DNA from: Roseburia sp.
GTDB lineage: Bacteria > Bacillota > Clostridia > Lachnospirales > Lachnospiraceae
Assembly (NCBI GenBank): GCA_023664725.1
Contig: JAMPFA010000001.1
Span: forward strand, 964,051-996,464
Direction: 5' to 3'
Length of the DNA stretch: 32,414 bases
Positions 7,956 to 16,877 of the stretch are shown here, one piece after another. Position 1 is the first letter of the stretch, and every line of letters begins with the position of its first letter. The notes under the pieces were generated by a model, which made no database searches, had not been told where the DNA came from, and worked only from the letters and a program-made list of their open reading frames with translations. A program made the translations under genes and the position numbers.

Positions 7956-8981
7956 TTACTCCTCTCCGTTGGTTGGTACTTCTACAGTAATCCTGGTTCC
8001 TTTTCCTACTTTGGTGCTAATGTCCAACTTTCCCGATAAAAGATATATTCTCTCTTTCATCGTAGACAGACCGAATCCCGAATTATCATCTTTTATCTCT
8101 CCCTGTTTCTCCTCCAAAGAAAATCCTTTTCCATTATCTGAAATAATAATTTTAAACTTATTCTTCTTATAACACAGCTTGACAGACAACATAGAAGCAT
8201 CTGCATGTTTCAATACATTGTTAAATGCCTCCAAAATCACACGGTTAAGTGTTAAAACAACCACAGGCTTTAACTGATATGGATTCCCCTCTACAGAAAA
8301 TTTTGTAGAGATGACACTTTTCTGTTCAATTTTAAACAACTCATTTTCAATCACCGTATCAAATCCTATATCATCCATCGGCATAGGATGCAAGTCATAA
8401 ATCATCTGACGCATCTCAGTAATCAATCTCTTTAATGCTTTAGACATAGACAATATTTCCAACCGGCATCGATAAGGATCTAAGTCAATTAATTTTGTAC
8501 AAAGCTCAGTCTTAAATGCCATGCCCGTTAAAGACTGTACGGTAGAATCATGAAGTTCTCTTGCAATCCTCTGTCTCTCTAACTCCTGAGTCTCCAACAA
8601 TTTCAATTTAAAAATTTCATTCTCATCCAAACTATTTTCAATAATTTTTTCACTGGTGGCATCCTGCTGCTTTGCAATTCTGATCACACTGCTCAATTCA
8701 TCTATTTTAGAATTGATTTCCAAAATTTCTTTTTTCTTTTCATCCAGATACTTATTGAAAGTATTCTGTTCTTTTTCTACCATACGAATTTGTTTTCTCA
8801 AATCAGAATTTTGCTTTCGTGGAGAAAAAGCATCATAGTTCTTTTCATCTTCCTTCTTTAAGTGCTCCAAATATTTTAAACGTTCATTCATTTTAGAAAG
8901 AATATCACTCTGACGCTGTTCCAATTTAATTTTTTCTTCCATCAACTCAGAATAGATATTTTCCAAATATGTAATAACCAT
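7956..8981 (-). CDS. DegS-type cytoplasmic sensor histidine kinase
   Basis: A 341-residue kinase without membrane segments. The N-terminal 120 residues are strongly coiled-coil and probably the sensor and dimer rod, as in DegS. HisKA_3 follows with the phosphoacceptor His144 in RIARELHDSTVQS, then an HATPase_c domain with N-box NVLKHADA, G1 DNGKGF and GFGLSTMKERI. The longest frame begins at 9044, but the ATG at 8981 sits after TTAGGGGGATTT and removes an unlikely A/T-rich leader, so that start is used. It forms an operon with the response regulator. A 12-bp palindrome TTCTATATAGAA (9002-9013) lies 21 bp upstream of the start and could be an operator, although no clean promoter is visible. 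The signal is unknown. Confidence 0.92.
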   Translation of the reverse strand: MVITYLENIYSELMEEKIKLEQRQSDILSKMNERLKYLEHLKKEDEKNYDAFSPRKQNSDLRKQIRMVEKEQNTFNKYLDEKKKEILEINSKIDELSSVIRIAKQQDATSEKIIENSLDENEIFKLKLLETQELERQRIARELHDSTVQSLTGMAFKTELCTKLIDLDPYRCRLEILSMSKALKRLITEMRQMIYDLHPMPMDDIGFDTVIENELFKIEQKSVISTKFSVEGNPYQLKPVVVLTLNRVILEAFNNVLKHADASMLSVKLCYKKNKFKIIISDNGKGFSLEEKQGEIKDDNSGFGLSTMKERIYLLSGKLDISTKVGKGTRITVEVPTNGEE

Positions 8982-9096
8982 AAATCCCCCTAAAACATTT
9001 GTTCTATATAGAATATTAACATTTAAGAAAACAAATATATACATATATATTTTACTTCATTTTTCAATAAAAATAAAGTAATTTTGGCAAAATTAT

Positions 9097-9125
9097 TTGT
9101 ATATCATGTCCATTTCGTCTATAAT
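9097..9125 (+). promoter_or_regulatory. Possible promoter of the hydrolase-fold gene
   Basis: A perfect TATAAT at 9120-9125 with a weak TTGTAT 17 bp upstream (9097-9102), about 30 bp before the start codon. Confidence 0.45.
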
Positions 9126-9155
9126 ATATATAATAACTATTTTAAGGAGGTTCAT

Positions 9156-10106
9156 ATGAAAAAAAACATAAGGCATTTCTTTTTATTAAGCGCCCTGGCA
9201 ACAGGCACCATATATGGAATGAATAAATTAATCGATGCTACGATCGGTGTCCGGAAATATTTAAATACCACATCAGGACGTTTTTTTGAATGGCGTTATG
9301 GAAATATATTTTATACAAAACAGGGCGATGGTTCCCCAATACTTTTGATCCATGATCTCCATCCTGCCAGCTCTTCTGCAGAATGGGAAAAAGTGATAAA
9401 GAAACTGGAAAAAGATCATACCGTTTATACCCTGGATCTATTAGGTTGTGGCCGGTCTGACAAACCTAATTTCACATATACAAATTATATGTATGTTCAG
9501 CTTATCACGGATTTTGTTAAAAAAATTATTGAAGAAAAAACCGATGTATTTGCAACAGGAGATTCCTGCTCTTTTACACTGATGGCTGCCAATATGGACG
9601 AGAATATTTTTAACCGTATCTTTTTAGTAAGCCCTTCCTCTTTAGAATCCCTCCAGGGAAATCCAAACAAAAAGAACAACTTCCTAAAAAATGTAATTGA
9701 GTTTCCCATTATCGGAACCTTCTATTATAACCTAAAAATGCGGGAACAGAGAATTACACAATTGTTTGAACGACAGTATTATAGAAGAAAAAATCTGATT
9801 TCAGATGAGATAAAAAATACTTACCATGAAGCTGCTCACCTGGATGGAAGCAAAGGAAAATATTTATATGGAAGCATCATTGCAAATTATACCAACATAA
9901 ATATTATTCCCGCTTTAAAGAAAATCAAAAATCCCATTTATCTCATTGGAAACAGAGACAAGGAATCATCGATCCATATAATAGATTCCTATGTAAAGTT
10001 TGACGAAAACATTGAGACGGCATTTATCTCCAACTGCAATAAGCTTCCTCAGTTGGAAGATCCAAAAAAGTTTTTCGAAATTGTCCGTATGTTTTATGAA
10101 AATTAA
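9156..10106 (+). CDS. Alpha/beta hydrolase-fold protein lacking the catalytic histidine
   Basis: A 316-residue protein with an N-terminal hydrophobic anchor (about residues 8-21) and an alpha/beta hydrolase fold: oxyanion-loop region LLIHDLHP, then LDLLGCGRSDKP, and a nucleophile elbow TGDSCS (Ser137). A candidate acid is Asp268 in IGNRDKE. Where relatives have GH before LPxLEDP, this protein has NK (Lys296), so the triad histidine is absent and activity is doubtful. The longest frame starts at 9084; the ATG at 9156 follows a perfect AAGGAGG and is chosen. It is the only plus-strand gene left of the origin, divergent from degS and convergent with the LRR gene. Substrate unknown. Confidence 0.88.
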   Translation: MKKNIRHFFLLSALATGTIYGMNKLIDATIGVRKYLNTTSGRFFEWRYGNIFYTKQGDGSPILLIHDLHPASSSAEWEKVIKKLEKDHTVYTLDLLGCGRSDKPNFTYTNYMYVQLITDFVKKIIEEKTDVFATGDSCSFTLMAANMDENIFNRIFLVSPSSLESLQGNPNKKNNFLKNVIEFPIIGTFYYNLKMREQRITQLFERQYYRRKNLISDEIKNTYHEAAHLDGSKGKYLYGSIIANYTNINIIPALKKIKNPIYLIGNRDKESSIHIIDSYVKFDENIETAFISNCNKLPQLEDPKKFFEIVRMFYEN

Positions 10107-10119
10107 GTTATTAAAAAAC

Positions 10120-10144
10120 ACCGCTCTAAACAATTTAGAGCGGT
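10120..10144. terminator. Bidirectional terminator between convergent genes
   Basis: A perfect 11-bp stem (ACCGCTCTAAA at 10120-10130 with TTTAGAGCGGT at 10134-10144) and 3-nt loop. On the minus strand it is followed by G then TTTTTT, and on the plus strand by a T-rich ATTATTATT tract. It lies 13 bp after the hydrolase stop and 10 bp past the LRR-gene stop. Confidence 0.85.
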
Positions 10145-10154
10145 ATTATTATTA

Positions 10155-11945
10155 TTATTTTACTTTGATATTCTTTGTCTTACTTGCATCACTGAGAATT
10201 ATATTTTTTCCTGACTTCTTGTAAGAATATAATTTTACATAATACTTCTTGCCAGACTTCAATTTTTTCAAAGTAAATTGTATTGTCTTATTTTTCGGAA
10301 CCTGTACTTTTTTCACATTCTTCTTAAATTTTGAATCTGTGGTATAGTATACATAATATCCATCCGCTTTCTTATCTCTCTTCCATTTTACTGTTATATT
10401 CCGCTTTTTAGTTTCTAAAGCGGTAATACTATTTTTCTTTGGTTTTACTGTAATTTCTATTGTTTTCGTGGAAACTGACGATTTCATTATAAGCTTTGCC
10501 AAACCGCAGCCTTTAATCGTAATCTTTCCTTTTGAATTTACAGTAAAAACTTTTTTGTTGGAAGAAGAAAAAGAAACTTTCTTTCCCATTTCCTTTCCGG
10601 GCTGGATTGTAAAAGGAGCATCCCCGTAAGTCAGTTCTATCTTTTTCACTTCAATATTCTGTTCTTCAAACTGGAAAGGATCCACATTTTCATTTTCGCC
10701 ACCCTGATTAGAATTTCCACCTCCAGGATTGGGATTCTCTGGATTTATTGGATTGTTTGGATCCGTTGGATTGTTTGGTTCTGTTGGACTGTTTGGATCC
10801 GTTGGTTTATTTGGGTCCTCAGGATTTTCTGGATTCTCCGGATTATTCGGATCATCAGGAGGGATCACAGGATCTTCTCCTCTTTTTGTAATTATGACTG
10901 TAACAGAATAATCATTTTCTTTAAAAATATTTGAACCATTAAATTTTATATTAATATGAACGGCTCCAATTCCACAAATAGATACCAATCCATTTTCATC
11001 TACTGAAACTATATCTGGTCTGTCAGAATTATATGAAAAAGTTCCAACATCTTTATTTTTAACCTTATCTCTATACTTCGTATGAGCACCGAGATTAAAA
11101 TCAGCATCATCATGAAAACGTAAAATTATATCATTTTCCGATTCAACATCAAGAAGGATTTTAGGTGTCTCTTCAAAAGAAGAGGAATCTGAATAAATCG
11201 TATTAACATTTGGATGATTTTCTAAATACTCTGCTACTGCATCAGATTTCGTTGAACAGACAATTGTCAAATTTTCTATTCCACTAAAGGGATCTCCAAG
11301 TATTTCCTCAATCGTATCGGGAATTTCTATATATTTCAAACTGGTACAATCTTTAAACATACCATCTGGAATTTGCGTCATTCCCTTTGACAATGTAACT
11401 TCCTCTAAGCTGGTACATCCCTCAAAAGCATTTATCCCAACTTTTGTAATCCTATCCATCCCAGATGACAGATCAATAGTCTTTAAACTGGTACAACCTT
11501 TAAAGGCGGAATAACCAATCTCTAATCCTTTCTCACTTATAGGATAAGTCTTTGCAAATTCCACTGTCATAAGTTCCGTACATCCTTCAAAGCATCTATC
11601 CCCTATCAACTCAAGTCTATTGCTTGGAATTTTAACAGTTTGAATTTTCCTTCCATTTTCATTGGGCGTACCAACATTAGAAATAGAAAATGCACCATTC
11701 TTAATACTTATCACATGATTTGGAATTTCTACATTGACATTATCCCCATTATAATAGTCAAGATAACAATTATGTGTATCATAACTATAATAAAATCCAT
11801 TCTCATCAGAACCAGTCCACCGCTCCTCATTCACCTCTTCCAAAGAAAAATGAGTATCAGCAAAAACCGGAACCATCCCCACCTGACTGATCATAAGAGA
11901 GGAAAACACAATCCCAACTAAAATTCTTAACCTTCTGTTTCTCAT
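10155..11945 (-). CDS. Secreted BspA-type leucine-rich-repeat protein with Ig-like and Fn3 domains
   Basis: A 596-residue exported protein. A signal peptide spans about residues 1-29 (cleavage after VFA). BspA/TpLRR repeats follow (about 80-230) with the repeated pattern AFxGCTSLKxIxL. Then come a Big-like Ig domain (about 265-350), a Pro/Asn/Asp-rich linker (about 358-415), a second Ig-like domain with FSSSNKKVFTVNSKGKITIKG, and a C-terminal Fn3-like domain (VKWKRDKKADGYYVYYTTD). No LPxTG or membrane anchor is seen, so it is released or held non-covalently. Such proteins are usually host or surface adhesins. The last 170 residues closely match the neighbouring 203-residue protein, indicating duplication. 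It is the distal gene of the mnmE-mnmG-rsmG transcript. Confidence 0.88.
   Translation of the reverse strand: MRNRRLRILVGIVFSSLMISQVGMVPVFADTHFSLEEVNEERWTGSDENGFYYSYDTHNCYLDYYNGDNVNVEIPNHVISIKNGAFSISNVGTPNENGRKIQTVKIPSNRLELIGDRCFEGCTELMTVEFAKTYPISEKGLEIGYSAFKGCTSLKTIDLSSGMDRITKVGINAFEGCTSLEEVTLSKGMTQIPDGMFKDCTSLKYIEIPDTIEEILGDPFSGIENLTIVCSTKSDAVAEYLENHPNVNTIYSDSSSFEETPKILLDVESENDIILRFHDDADFNLGAHTKYRDKVKNKDVGTFSYNSDRPDIVSVDENGLVSICGIGAVHINIKFNGSNIFKENDYSVTVIITKRGEDPVIPPDDPNNPENPENPEDPNKPTDPNSPTEPNNPTDPNNPINPENPNPGGGNSNQGGENENVDPFQFEEQNIEVKKIELTYGDAPFTIQPGKEMGKKVSFSSSNKKVFTVNSKGKITIKGCGLAKLIMKSSVSTKTIEITVKPKKNSITALETKKRNITVKWKRDKKADGYYVYYTTDSKFKKNVKKVQVPKNKTIQFTLKKLKSGKKYYVKLYSYKKSGKNIILSDASKTKNIKVK
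10732..10857 (-). repeat. 18-bp tandem repeat encoding the Pro/Asn-rich linker
   Basis: About seven imperfect 18-bp units, such as GGATTGTTTGGATCCGTT on the plus strand, encode hexapeptides like DPNNPT and EPNNPT on the minus strand. The units keep frame, so gain or loss would change linker length without a frameshift. Confidence 0.85.
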
Positions 11946-12000
11946 GAAACACCTGCTTTCTGATAAACCTTATCGCTACAGAATATTTTTCTCAAACTTA

Positions 12001-12612
12001 CTACTTCTTTATTGTTACATTGCGGATACTACTAAAACTTCCAAGAACAGTCTGCTTCCCTGATTTCTTATAAGAACAAACCTTTACATAATATTTTTTT
12101 CCAGTCTTTAAATTCTTTATGATTCTGGAAGTTGTCTTGTTCTTTGAAACTTTTATAATATGAAGATCATTACTAAATTTGTAATCTGTAGAATAATATA
12201 TGTAATATCCATCCGCCTTTGTGTCTTTATTCCATTTTACAGTGATATTCCGCTCTTGAAGCTTTAAATTAGTAATTTTCTGTTTTGTAGGTTTTACTAT
12301 AATTGTTACCGTGCTGCTTTTTGCCTTATACTTTCCATTTGCCGCTGCTTTGATCTTAATATCAGCAACGCCACAGCCTTTAATCGTAACCTTTCCGCTT
12401 TTTGAAACAGTTACAACTTTTTTGTTGCTGGAAGAGTATGTCATTTTTCCATTTCCGTTGGAACTAAATCCAATATTAAATGGCCCGTCACCATAAGTTT
12501 TTGTAATGGTCAAAAGTGATGGCTCCGCCGCCAGAACAGAAATTGATTTTAGAGAACTCAAAGACAAAATCATTACAAACAAAAATACTAACGCCTTTTT
12601 TACAAACTTCAT
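12001..12612 (-). CDS. Secreted Ig-like/Fn3 protein, short paralogue of the LRR protein's tail
   Basis: A 203-residue exported protein. The signal peptide is about residues 1-29 (VLAA cleavage region). An Ig-like (Big_2-type) domain follows, with SSSNKKVVTVSKSGKVTIKG, then an Fn3-like domain with NITVKWNKDTKADGYYIYYS and a very basic end. It has the same domain pair, in the same order and with near-identical motifs, as the C-terminus of the next gene 55 bp downstream. The ATG at 12612 follows GGGAGGTACTTT; the longer frame from 12630 would bury this site. No wall-anchor motif is seen. Probably a small surface or matrix protein; function unknown. Confidence 0.85.
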   Translation of the reverse strand: MKFVKKALVFLFVMILSLSSLKSISVLAAEPSLLTITKTYGDGPFNIGFSSNGNGKMTYSSSNKKVVTVSKSGKVTIKGCGVADIKIKAAANGKYKAKSSTVTIIVKPTKQKITNLKLQERNITVKWNKDTKADGYYIYYSTDYKFSNDLHIIKVSKNKTTSRIIKNLKTGKKYYVKVCSYKKSGKQTVLGSFSSIRNVTIKK

Positions 12613-12651
12613 AAAGTACCTCCCTCTCATGTTTACCTAAAATATTTTTCA

Positions 12652-13365
12652 CTATAAAGGCTGCCTCCCCGGTGTCCCCGCCTTTCTCGGGTATGCCCTG
12701 GGAGAATTTTTACATTTATCAATCACAACAAAAGAACGTTTCTGCTCACCCAGATCAAATTTGTAAACTTCTTTTACTTTCCCCCCAAGAATCTTACATG
12801 CATTCTCGGACATACTAAGCTCTTCCTCAATCTCTCCAGATTTGTAAGAAATAAACTGTCCCCCTGTTTTAACAAACGGAAGACAATATTCTTCTAAAGT
12901 AGAAAGATTTGCCACTGCACGGGATACAGAAAGGTCAAATTTTTCACGATACTCTTTTTTTCTTGCAAGCTCCTCCGCTCTGGCATGTACTGCCTCGATT
13001 TCTGTAAATTCCAATGCGTCAATCACTTCCTGTAAAAAAAGAATTCTTTTATTCAGAGAATCCATAAGAGTAATCCGAAGATTTGGAAATGCGATTTTTA
13101 ATGGAATACCAGGAAAACCTGCTCCCGTTCCAACATCAATCACTCTGACAGATTTCTCTAAATCAAACACCCGGCTCAACATAAGAGAATCCAGAAAATG
13201 CTTTTCCACAACCTCAGAAAATTCCGTAATTCCCGTAAGATTCATCACTTTATTCTTTTCTACTAACAGTTGATAAAAAATAAAAAATTTCCGCTTTTGT
13301 TCTTTGGAAAAAGTAAATTTTTCTTTTTCAAACCTTTCCGACATATAAGCTACCCAGTCTTCCAA
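12652..13365 (-). CDS. rsmG: 16S rRNA (guanine-N7) methyltransferase RsmG
   Basis: RsmG methylates N7 of G527 (E. coli numbering) in 16S rRNA using S-adenosylmethionine. The 237-residue sequence has the N-terminal helices before KNKVMNLTGITE, the SAM-binding motif VIDVGTGAGFPGIPLKIAFP, SLNKRILFLQEV, and the typical C-terminus YPRKAGTPGRQPL. The start is uncertain: a TTG at 13365 with AGGAGG 10 nt upstream is used. The frame stays open further upstream into mnmG (residues [12 protein letters not shown]), which also resembles RsmG N-termini, but no ATG is available there. It follows mnmG by 41 bp. The classic mnmE-mnmG-rsmG order is kept. Confidence 0.93.
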   Translation of the reverse strand: MEDWVAYMSERFEKEKFTFSKEQKRKFFIFYQLLVEKNKVMNLTGITEFSEVVEKHFLDSLMLSRVFDLEKSVRVIDVGTGAGFPGIPLKIAFPNLRITLMDSLNKRILFLQEVIDALEFTEIEAVHARAEELARKKEYREKFDLSVSRAVANLSTLEEYCLPFVKTGGQFISYKSGEIEEELSMSENACKILGGKVKEVYKFDLGEQKRSFVVIDKCKNSPRAYPRKAGTPGRQPL

Positions 13366-13406
13366 TGAAACGATTCCTCCTGTTCTACAATCTTCTGCAA
13401 TCTTTG

Positions 13407-15302
13407 TCAGGAATTCTTTCTGCCATACATCTGCTCCAAATAAACTAACAAAACAGAAATATCAGCAGGTGAAACACCAGAAATTCTGGAGGCCTGGCCA
13501 ATTGAAACAGGCCTTACCAGATCCAGTTTCTGAACCGCCTCTTTTCTTAAACTGTGAACATCTTTATAATTTATATCGGCAGGAATTTTCTTTTTCTCTA
13601 ACTTTTTAAACTGTTCTACTTGTTTCATCTGCCTTGTAATATAACCATCATATTTTACATTGATATTCACCTGCTCCCGCACTTCATCCGGAAGCTCTGG
13701 TCTTCCCTCATCTAAAGGAGCCAGCAAATCGTAAGACAATTCCGGCCTTCTAATTAATTCTACCAAACTGGTGCCGGTATTTAAAGGGATACTTCCACAC
13801 TTTTCTAAAAAACTCTGAACTTCTTTGTTAGCGCCAAACATTATCTTAGAAATACGTTTCATTTCCTCCTGAATCAGTTCCCCTTTTTTCACTACCCAGT
13901 CATATCTCTCCTTTGGCAAAAGACCAATTTCATAACCAATCTTTGAGAGACGAAGATCCGCATTGTCCTGCCTAAGAATGAGACGATATTCCGCTCTTGA
14001 AGTCATCATGCGGTAAGGTTCGTGATTTTCTTTTGTTACCAGATCATCAATCAAAACTCCAATATAAGCCTGAGAACGGTCTAAAATCAAAGGTTCTTTT
14101 CCCTGAATACTGCGAACAGCATTGATTCCAGCAATCAATCCCTGACATGCAGCTTCCTCATAACCGGAACTCCCATTAAACTGTCCCCCGCTGAAAAGTC
14201 CTCTGATATTTTTGAACTCCAGACTTGGATACAACTGATTTGGATTAATACAGTCATATTCTATGGCATAGGCATTTCTTACAATTTTTGCATGCTCCAA
14301 TCCGGGAACTGTCCGATACATCTGATACTGTACATCCTCAGGAAGAGAACTCGACATCCCCCCAACGTACATCTCATTTGTATGAATTCCCTCCGGTTCA
14401 ATAAAAACCTGATGCCTGTCCTTATCTGAAAATTTTACCACTTTATCCTCTATTGAGGGGCAATATCTTGGACCTGTTCCCTCAATAATCCCGGCATAAA
14501 TAGGAGAACGATCTAAGTTATTACGGATAATCTCATGGGTCTGTTCATTGGTGTAAGTCAGCCAGCAGGAAACCTGGTCAATCTGAACATCCTCAGGATT
14601 TGTGCTAAAAGAAAAAGGCACTACACGTTCGTCGCCAAACTGTTCTGTCATTTTCGTAAAATCAATAGAATTTTTATCTATTCTTGCCGGAGTACCAGTT
14701 TTAAAGCGGTAAATTTCTATACCTAAAGATTTCAGGGAATCTGTAAGATAATTGGCAGCCTGCAAACCATTTGGCCCAGTGTGAACTACCATCTCCCCGG
14801 TGAGACATCTTGCACAGAGATAAGTTCCGGTGCATAAAATCACAGCTTTTGCATAATATGTCCCACCGGAAACCGTCTTCAAACCTGTCACTTTTTTCTT
14901 ATCATCATCTGTCAAAATCTCCGAAACTTCCGCCTGCTTTATGGTAAGATTTTTCTGCCCCTGTAAAGTCTTTCTCATTTCCATGCTGTACATTGCTTTA
15001 TCTGCCTGGGCACGAAGGGAATGAACCGCAGGACCTTTTGACTTATTTAACATCTTGGACTGGATAAAGGTTTTATCAATATTTTTTCCCATCTCTCCCC
15101 CAAGAGCGTCAATCTCCCGAACCAAATGTCCTTTAGAGCTTCCTCCCACATTGGGATTACAGGGCATCAAAGCAATACTATCCACGCTCACTGTAAAGAT
15201 AATTGTCTCAAAACCCATTCTCGCAGCGGCGAGAGCAGCTTCACATCCCGCATGACCTGCCCCTACTACACACACATCATAATTTTCCACAATACAGGGC
15301 AT
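13407..15302 (-). CDS. mnmG: tRNA uridine-34 modification enzyme MnmG (GidA)
   Basis: The FAD-dependent partner of MnmE that installs 5-carboxymethylaminomethyl groups on wobble U34 of tRNAs. The 631-residue protein begins with a Rossmann FAD motif [19 protein letters not shown], then shows [62 protein letters not shown] and the C-terminal helical domain ending near [17 protein letters not shown]. The longest frame starts at 15326, but GGAAAGGAGCAAAATTT precedes the ATG at 15302, which also gives the normal short leader before the FAD motif. It lies 24 bp after mnmE. Confidence 0.97.
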   Translation of the reverse strand: MPCIVENYDVCVVGAGHAGCEAALAAARMGFETIIFTVSVDSIALMPCNPNVGGSSKGHLVREIDALGGEMGKNIDKTFIQSKMLNKSKGPAVHSLRAQADKAMYSMEMRKTLQGQKNLTIKQAEVSEILTDDDKKKVTGLKTVSGGTYYAKAVILCTGTYLCARCLTGEMVVHTGPNGLQAANYLTDSLKSLGIEIYRFKTGTPARIDKNSIDFTKMTEQFGDERVVPFSFSTNPEDVQIDQVSCWLTYTNEQTHEIIRNNLDRSPIYAGIIEGTGPRYCPSIEDKVVKFSDKDRHQVFIEPEGIHTNEMYVGGMSSSLPEDVQYQMYRTVPGLEHAKIVRNAYAIEYDCINPNQLYPSLEFKNIRGLFSGGQFNGSSGYEEAACQGLIAGINAVRSIQGKEPLILDRSQAYIGVLIDDLVTKENHEPYRMMTSRAEYRLILRQDNADLRLSKIGYEIGLLPKERYDWVVKKGELIQEEMKRISKIMFGANKEVQSFLEKCGSIPLNTGTSLVELIRRPELSYDLLAPLDEGRPELPDEVREQVNINVKYDGYITRQMKQVEQFKKLEKKKIPADINYKDVHSLRKEAVQKLDLVRPVSIGQASRISGVSPADISVLLVYLEQMYGRKNS

Positions 15303-15326
15303 AAATTTTGCTCCTTTCCCTTCCAT

Positions 15327-16703
15327 CTATTTACCCATACAAAATTTATTGAATATCTCATCCACCAGATCATCTTCCACTGACTCTCCTATGATCAATC
15401 CCAACTCCTCATATACATTCATAAGATCAATAGAATAAAAATCTTCCGGCATCCCATCCCGGATACTGTTTAATACAAGTTCCAGACTATTTTTCGCTTC
15501 CATCAATGAAGTCCTGTGCCTGGCATTTGTAATAAACACCTCATCATTCATACTGACTTTTCCCTCAAAGAAAAGTTTTGTGATTTCTTTCTCCAACAGA
15601 TCAATTCCAAGATGATTTTTTGCCGAGACAGAAAGAATTGTCTGACTTAAATGCTCTCTGATATCCTCTTCCAAAACTACAGCATCCAGATCAGATTTGT
15701 TTAAGAGTATAATTGCTTTCCGTTCTCTTAACATTTCCATAATTTGAAAATCATCTTCATTTAATGGAACAGAAGTATCCACCACATAAATTGCCAGATC
15801 CGCTTTTTCCAGATGTTCCTTCGCCTTATCAACACCTATTTTTTCTACAAAATCCTCTGTGTCACGTATTCCGGCGGTATCAATCACATTGAGAGAAATA
15901 CCTCCAAGATTTATCTGTTCTTCAATCACGTCTCTGGTGGTTCCGGCAATATCTGTAACAATTGCCCTCTCTCTTCCCACCAGAGCATTTAACAGAGAAG
16001 ACTTTCCCGAATTTGGTTTTCCAACGATAACAGTATGGATCCCTTCTTTTAATATAGAACCATTTTTAGAATTTTGCAAAAGTTTTTCCAGTTCCTCTAA
16101 AATCTTTAACACTTTTTCTTCTAAATCCATTCCATAGGAATCCAAACTGTAATGCTCCGGGTCATCAAGAGCCGACTCAATATAGGCAATTTCATGAAGA
16201 ATCTGCTCCCTTAAAGAATGGATTTTTTCGGAAACCCTGCCGGAAAGCTGTTCCATAGAAGAGGAAAGGGCAAAATCATTTTTTGCCGAAATCACATCCA
16301 TCACAGATTCCGCCTGGGCAAGATCAATCCTTCCATTTAAAAAAGCCCGCTTGGTAAACTCACCTGGATCTGCCGGTCTCGCCCCATTTGCAGTTACAAG
16401 TTCAAAAATTTTCTGCATGATCAGTGTACCACCATGACAGTCAATCTCAATTGTATCCTCTCTCGTATAACTTTTCGGTCCTCTCATAATAAGAACCATC
16501 ACTTCATCAATCTTCTTGTCCCCCTCCATGACAAAGCCGTAATGGAGCGTGTGGGTTTCACAATCGGAAATCTTTCTATTCTTCTCTTTTAATTTTATCA
16601 CGCTATCGGCAGTTTTGATAGCATCTTTTCCACTTATTCTGACAATTCCTATTCCGGAATTTGTCATTGCCGTGGCAATTGCCGCAATTGTATCTGTTCT
16701 CAT
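15327..16703 (-). CDS. mnmE: tRNA modification GTPase MnmE (TrmE)
   Basis: A 458-residue potassium-type GTPase working with MnmG on tRNA U34. The N-terminal tetrahydrofolate-binding domain begins DTIAAIATAMTNSGIGIVRISG. The G domain is inserted in the helical domain: G1 GKPNSGKSS, G3 DTAG, G4 NKSD, and SVSAKN near G5. The protein ends FCMGK, the conserved C-terminal Cys-x-Gly-Lys motif. Length and all motifs are normal. AAAGGATAGGATT precedes the start. It is the first gene after the jag terminator; a TATAAT lies about 25 bp upstream of the ATG, without a convincing -35. Confidence 0.97.
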   Translation of the reverse strand: MRTDTIAAIATAMTNSGIGIVRISGKDAIKTADSVIKLKEKNRKISDCETHTLHYGFVMEGDKKIDEVMVLIMRGPKSYTREDTIEIDCHGGTLIMQKIFELVTANGARPADPGEFTKRAFLNGRIDLAQAESVMDVISAKNDFALSSSMEQLSGRVSEKIHSLREQILHEIAYIESALDDPEHYSLDSYGMDLEEKVLKILEELEKLLQNSKNGSILKEGIHTVIVGKPNSGKSSLLNALVGRERAIVTDIAGTTRDVIEEQINLGGISLNVIDTAGIRDTEDFVEKIGVDKAKEHLEKADLAIYVVDTSVPLNEDDFQIMEMLRERKAIILLNKSDLDAVVLEEDIREHLSQTILSVSAKNHLGIDLLEKEITKLFFEGKVSMNDEVFITNARHRTSLMEAKNSLELVLNSIRDGMPEDFYSIDLMNVYEELGLIIGESVEDDLVDEIFNKFCMGK

Positions 16704-16732
16704 AATCCTATCCTTTTATTTTTAATTATAAT

Positions 16733-16760
16733 CGAGTAGGGAAGAAATCTGCCCTACTCG
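16733..16760 (-). repeat. Hairpin in the mnmE leader
   Basis: A perfect 9-bp inverted repeat (CGAGTAGGG / CCCTACTCG) with a 10-nt loop, 30 bp upstream of mnmE. No T run follows, so it is not a clear terminator; a leader structure is possible. Confidence 0.6.
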
Positions 16761-16816
16761 CCGTGTGGGGTGCATACTGCGAAAGCAGCTATCTCCTTAC
16801 GCATCCCTGCACATAT

Positions 16817-16868
16817 AAAAAGAAGCCGCTGCACATAACTTAAATAAGTAATGTTCTGCAGCAGCTTC
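16817..16868 (-). terminator. Intrinsic terminator after jag
   Basis: A 12-bp stem with one G-T wobble (GAAGCTGCTGCA / TGCAGCGGCTTC on the minus strand), an inner ACTT/AAGT helix in the loop, and a TTTTTATATG tail. It ends the rpmH-rnpA-yidD-yidC-jag unit 10 bp past the jag stop. Confidence 0.88.
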
Positions 16869-16877
16869 CACACTTAG

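Noticed and set aside
10732..10857. Possible CRISPR array
   Set aside because: The 18-bp units are contiguous with no spacers, vary in sequence and are translated in frame.
10729..10911. Plus-strand 60-codon frame rich in FGSVGLFGS
   Set aside because: It is the antisense reading of the 18-bp repeats of the LRR protein linker; the repeats keep every frame open.
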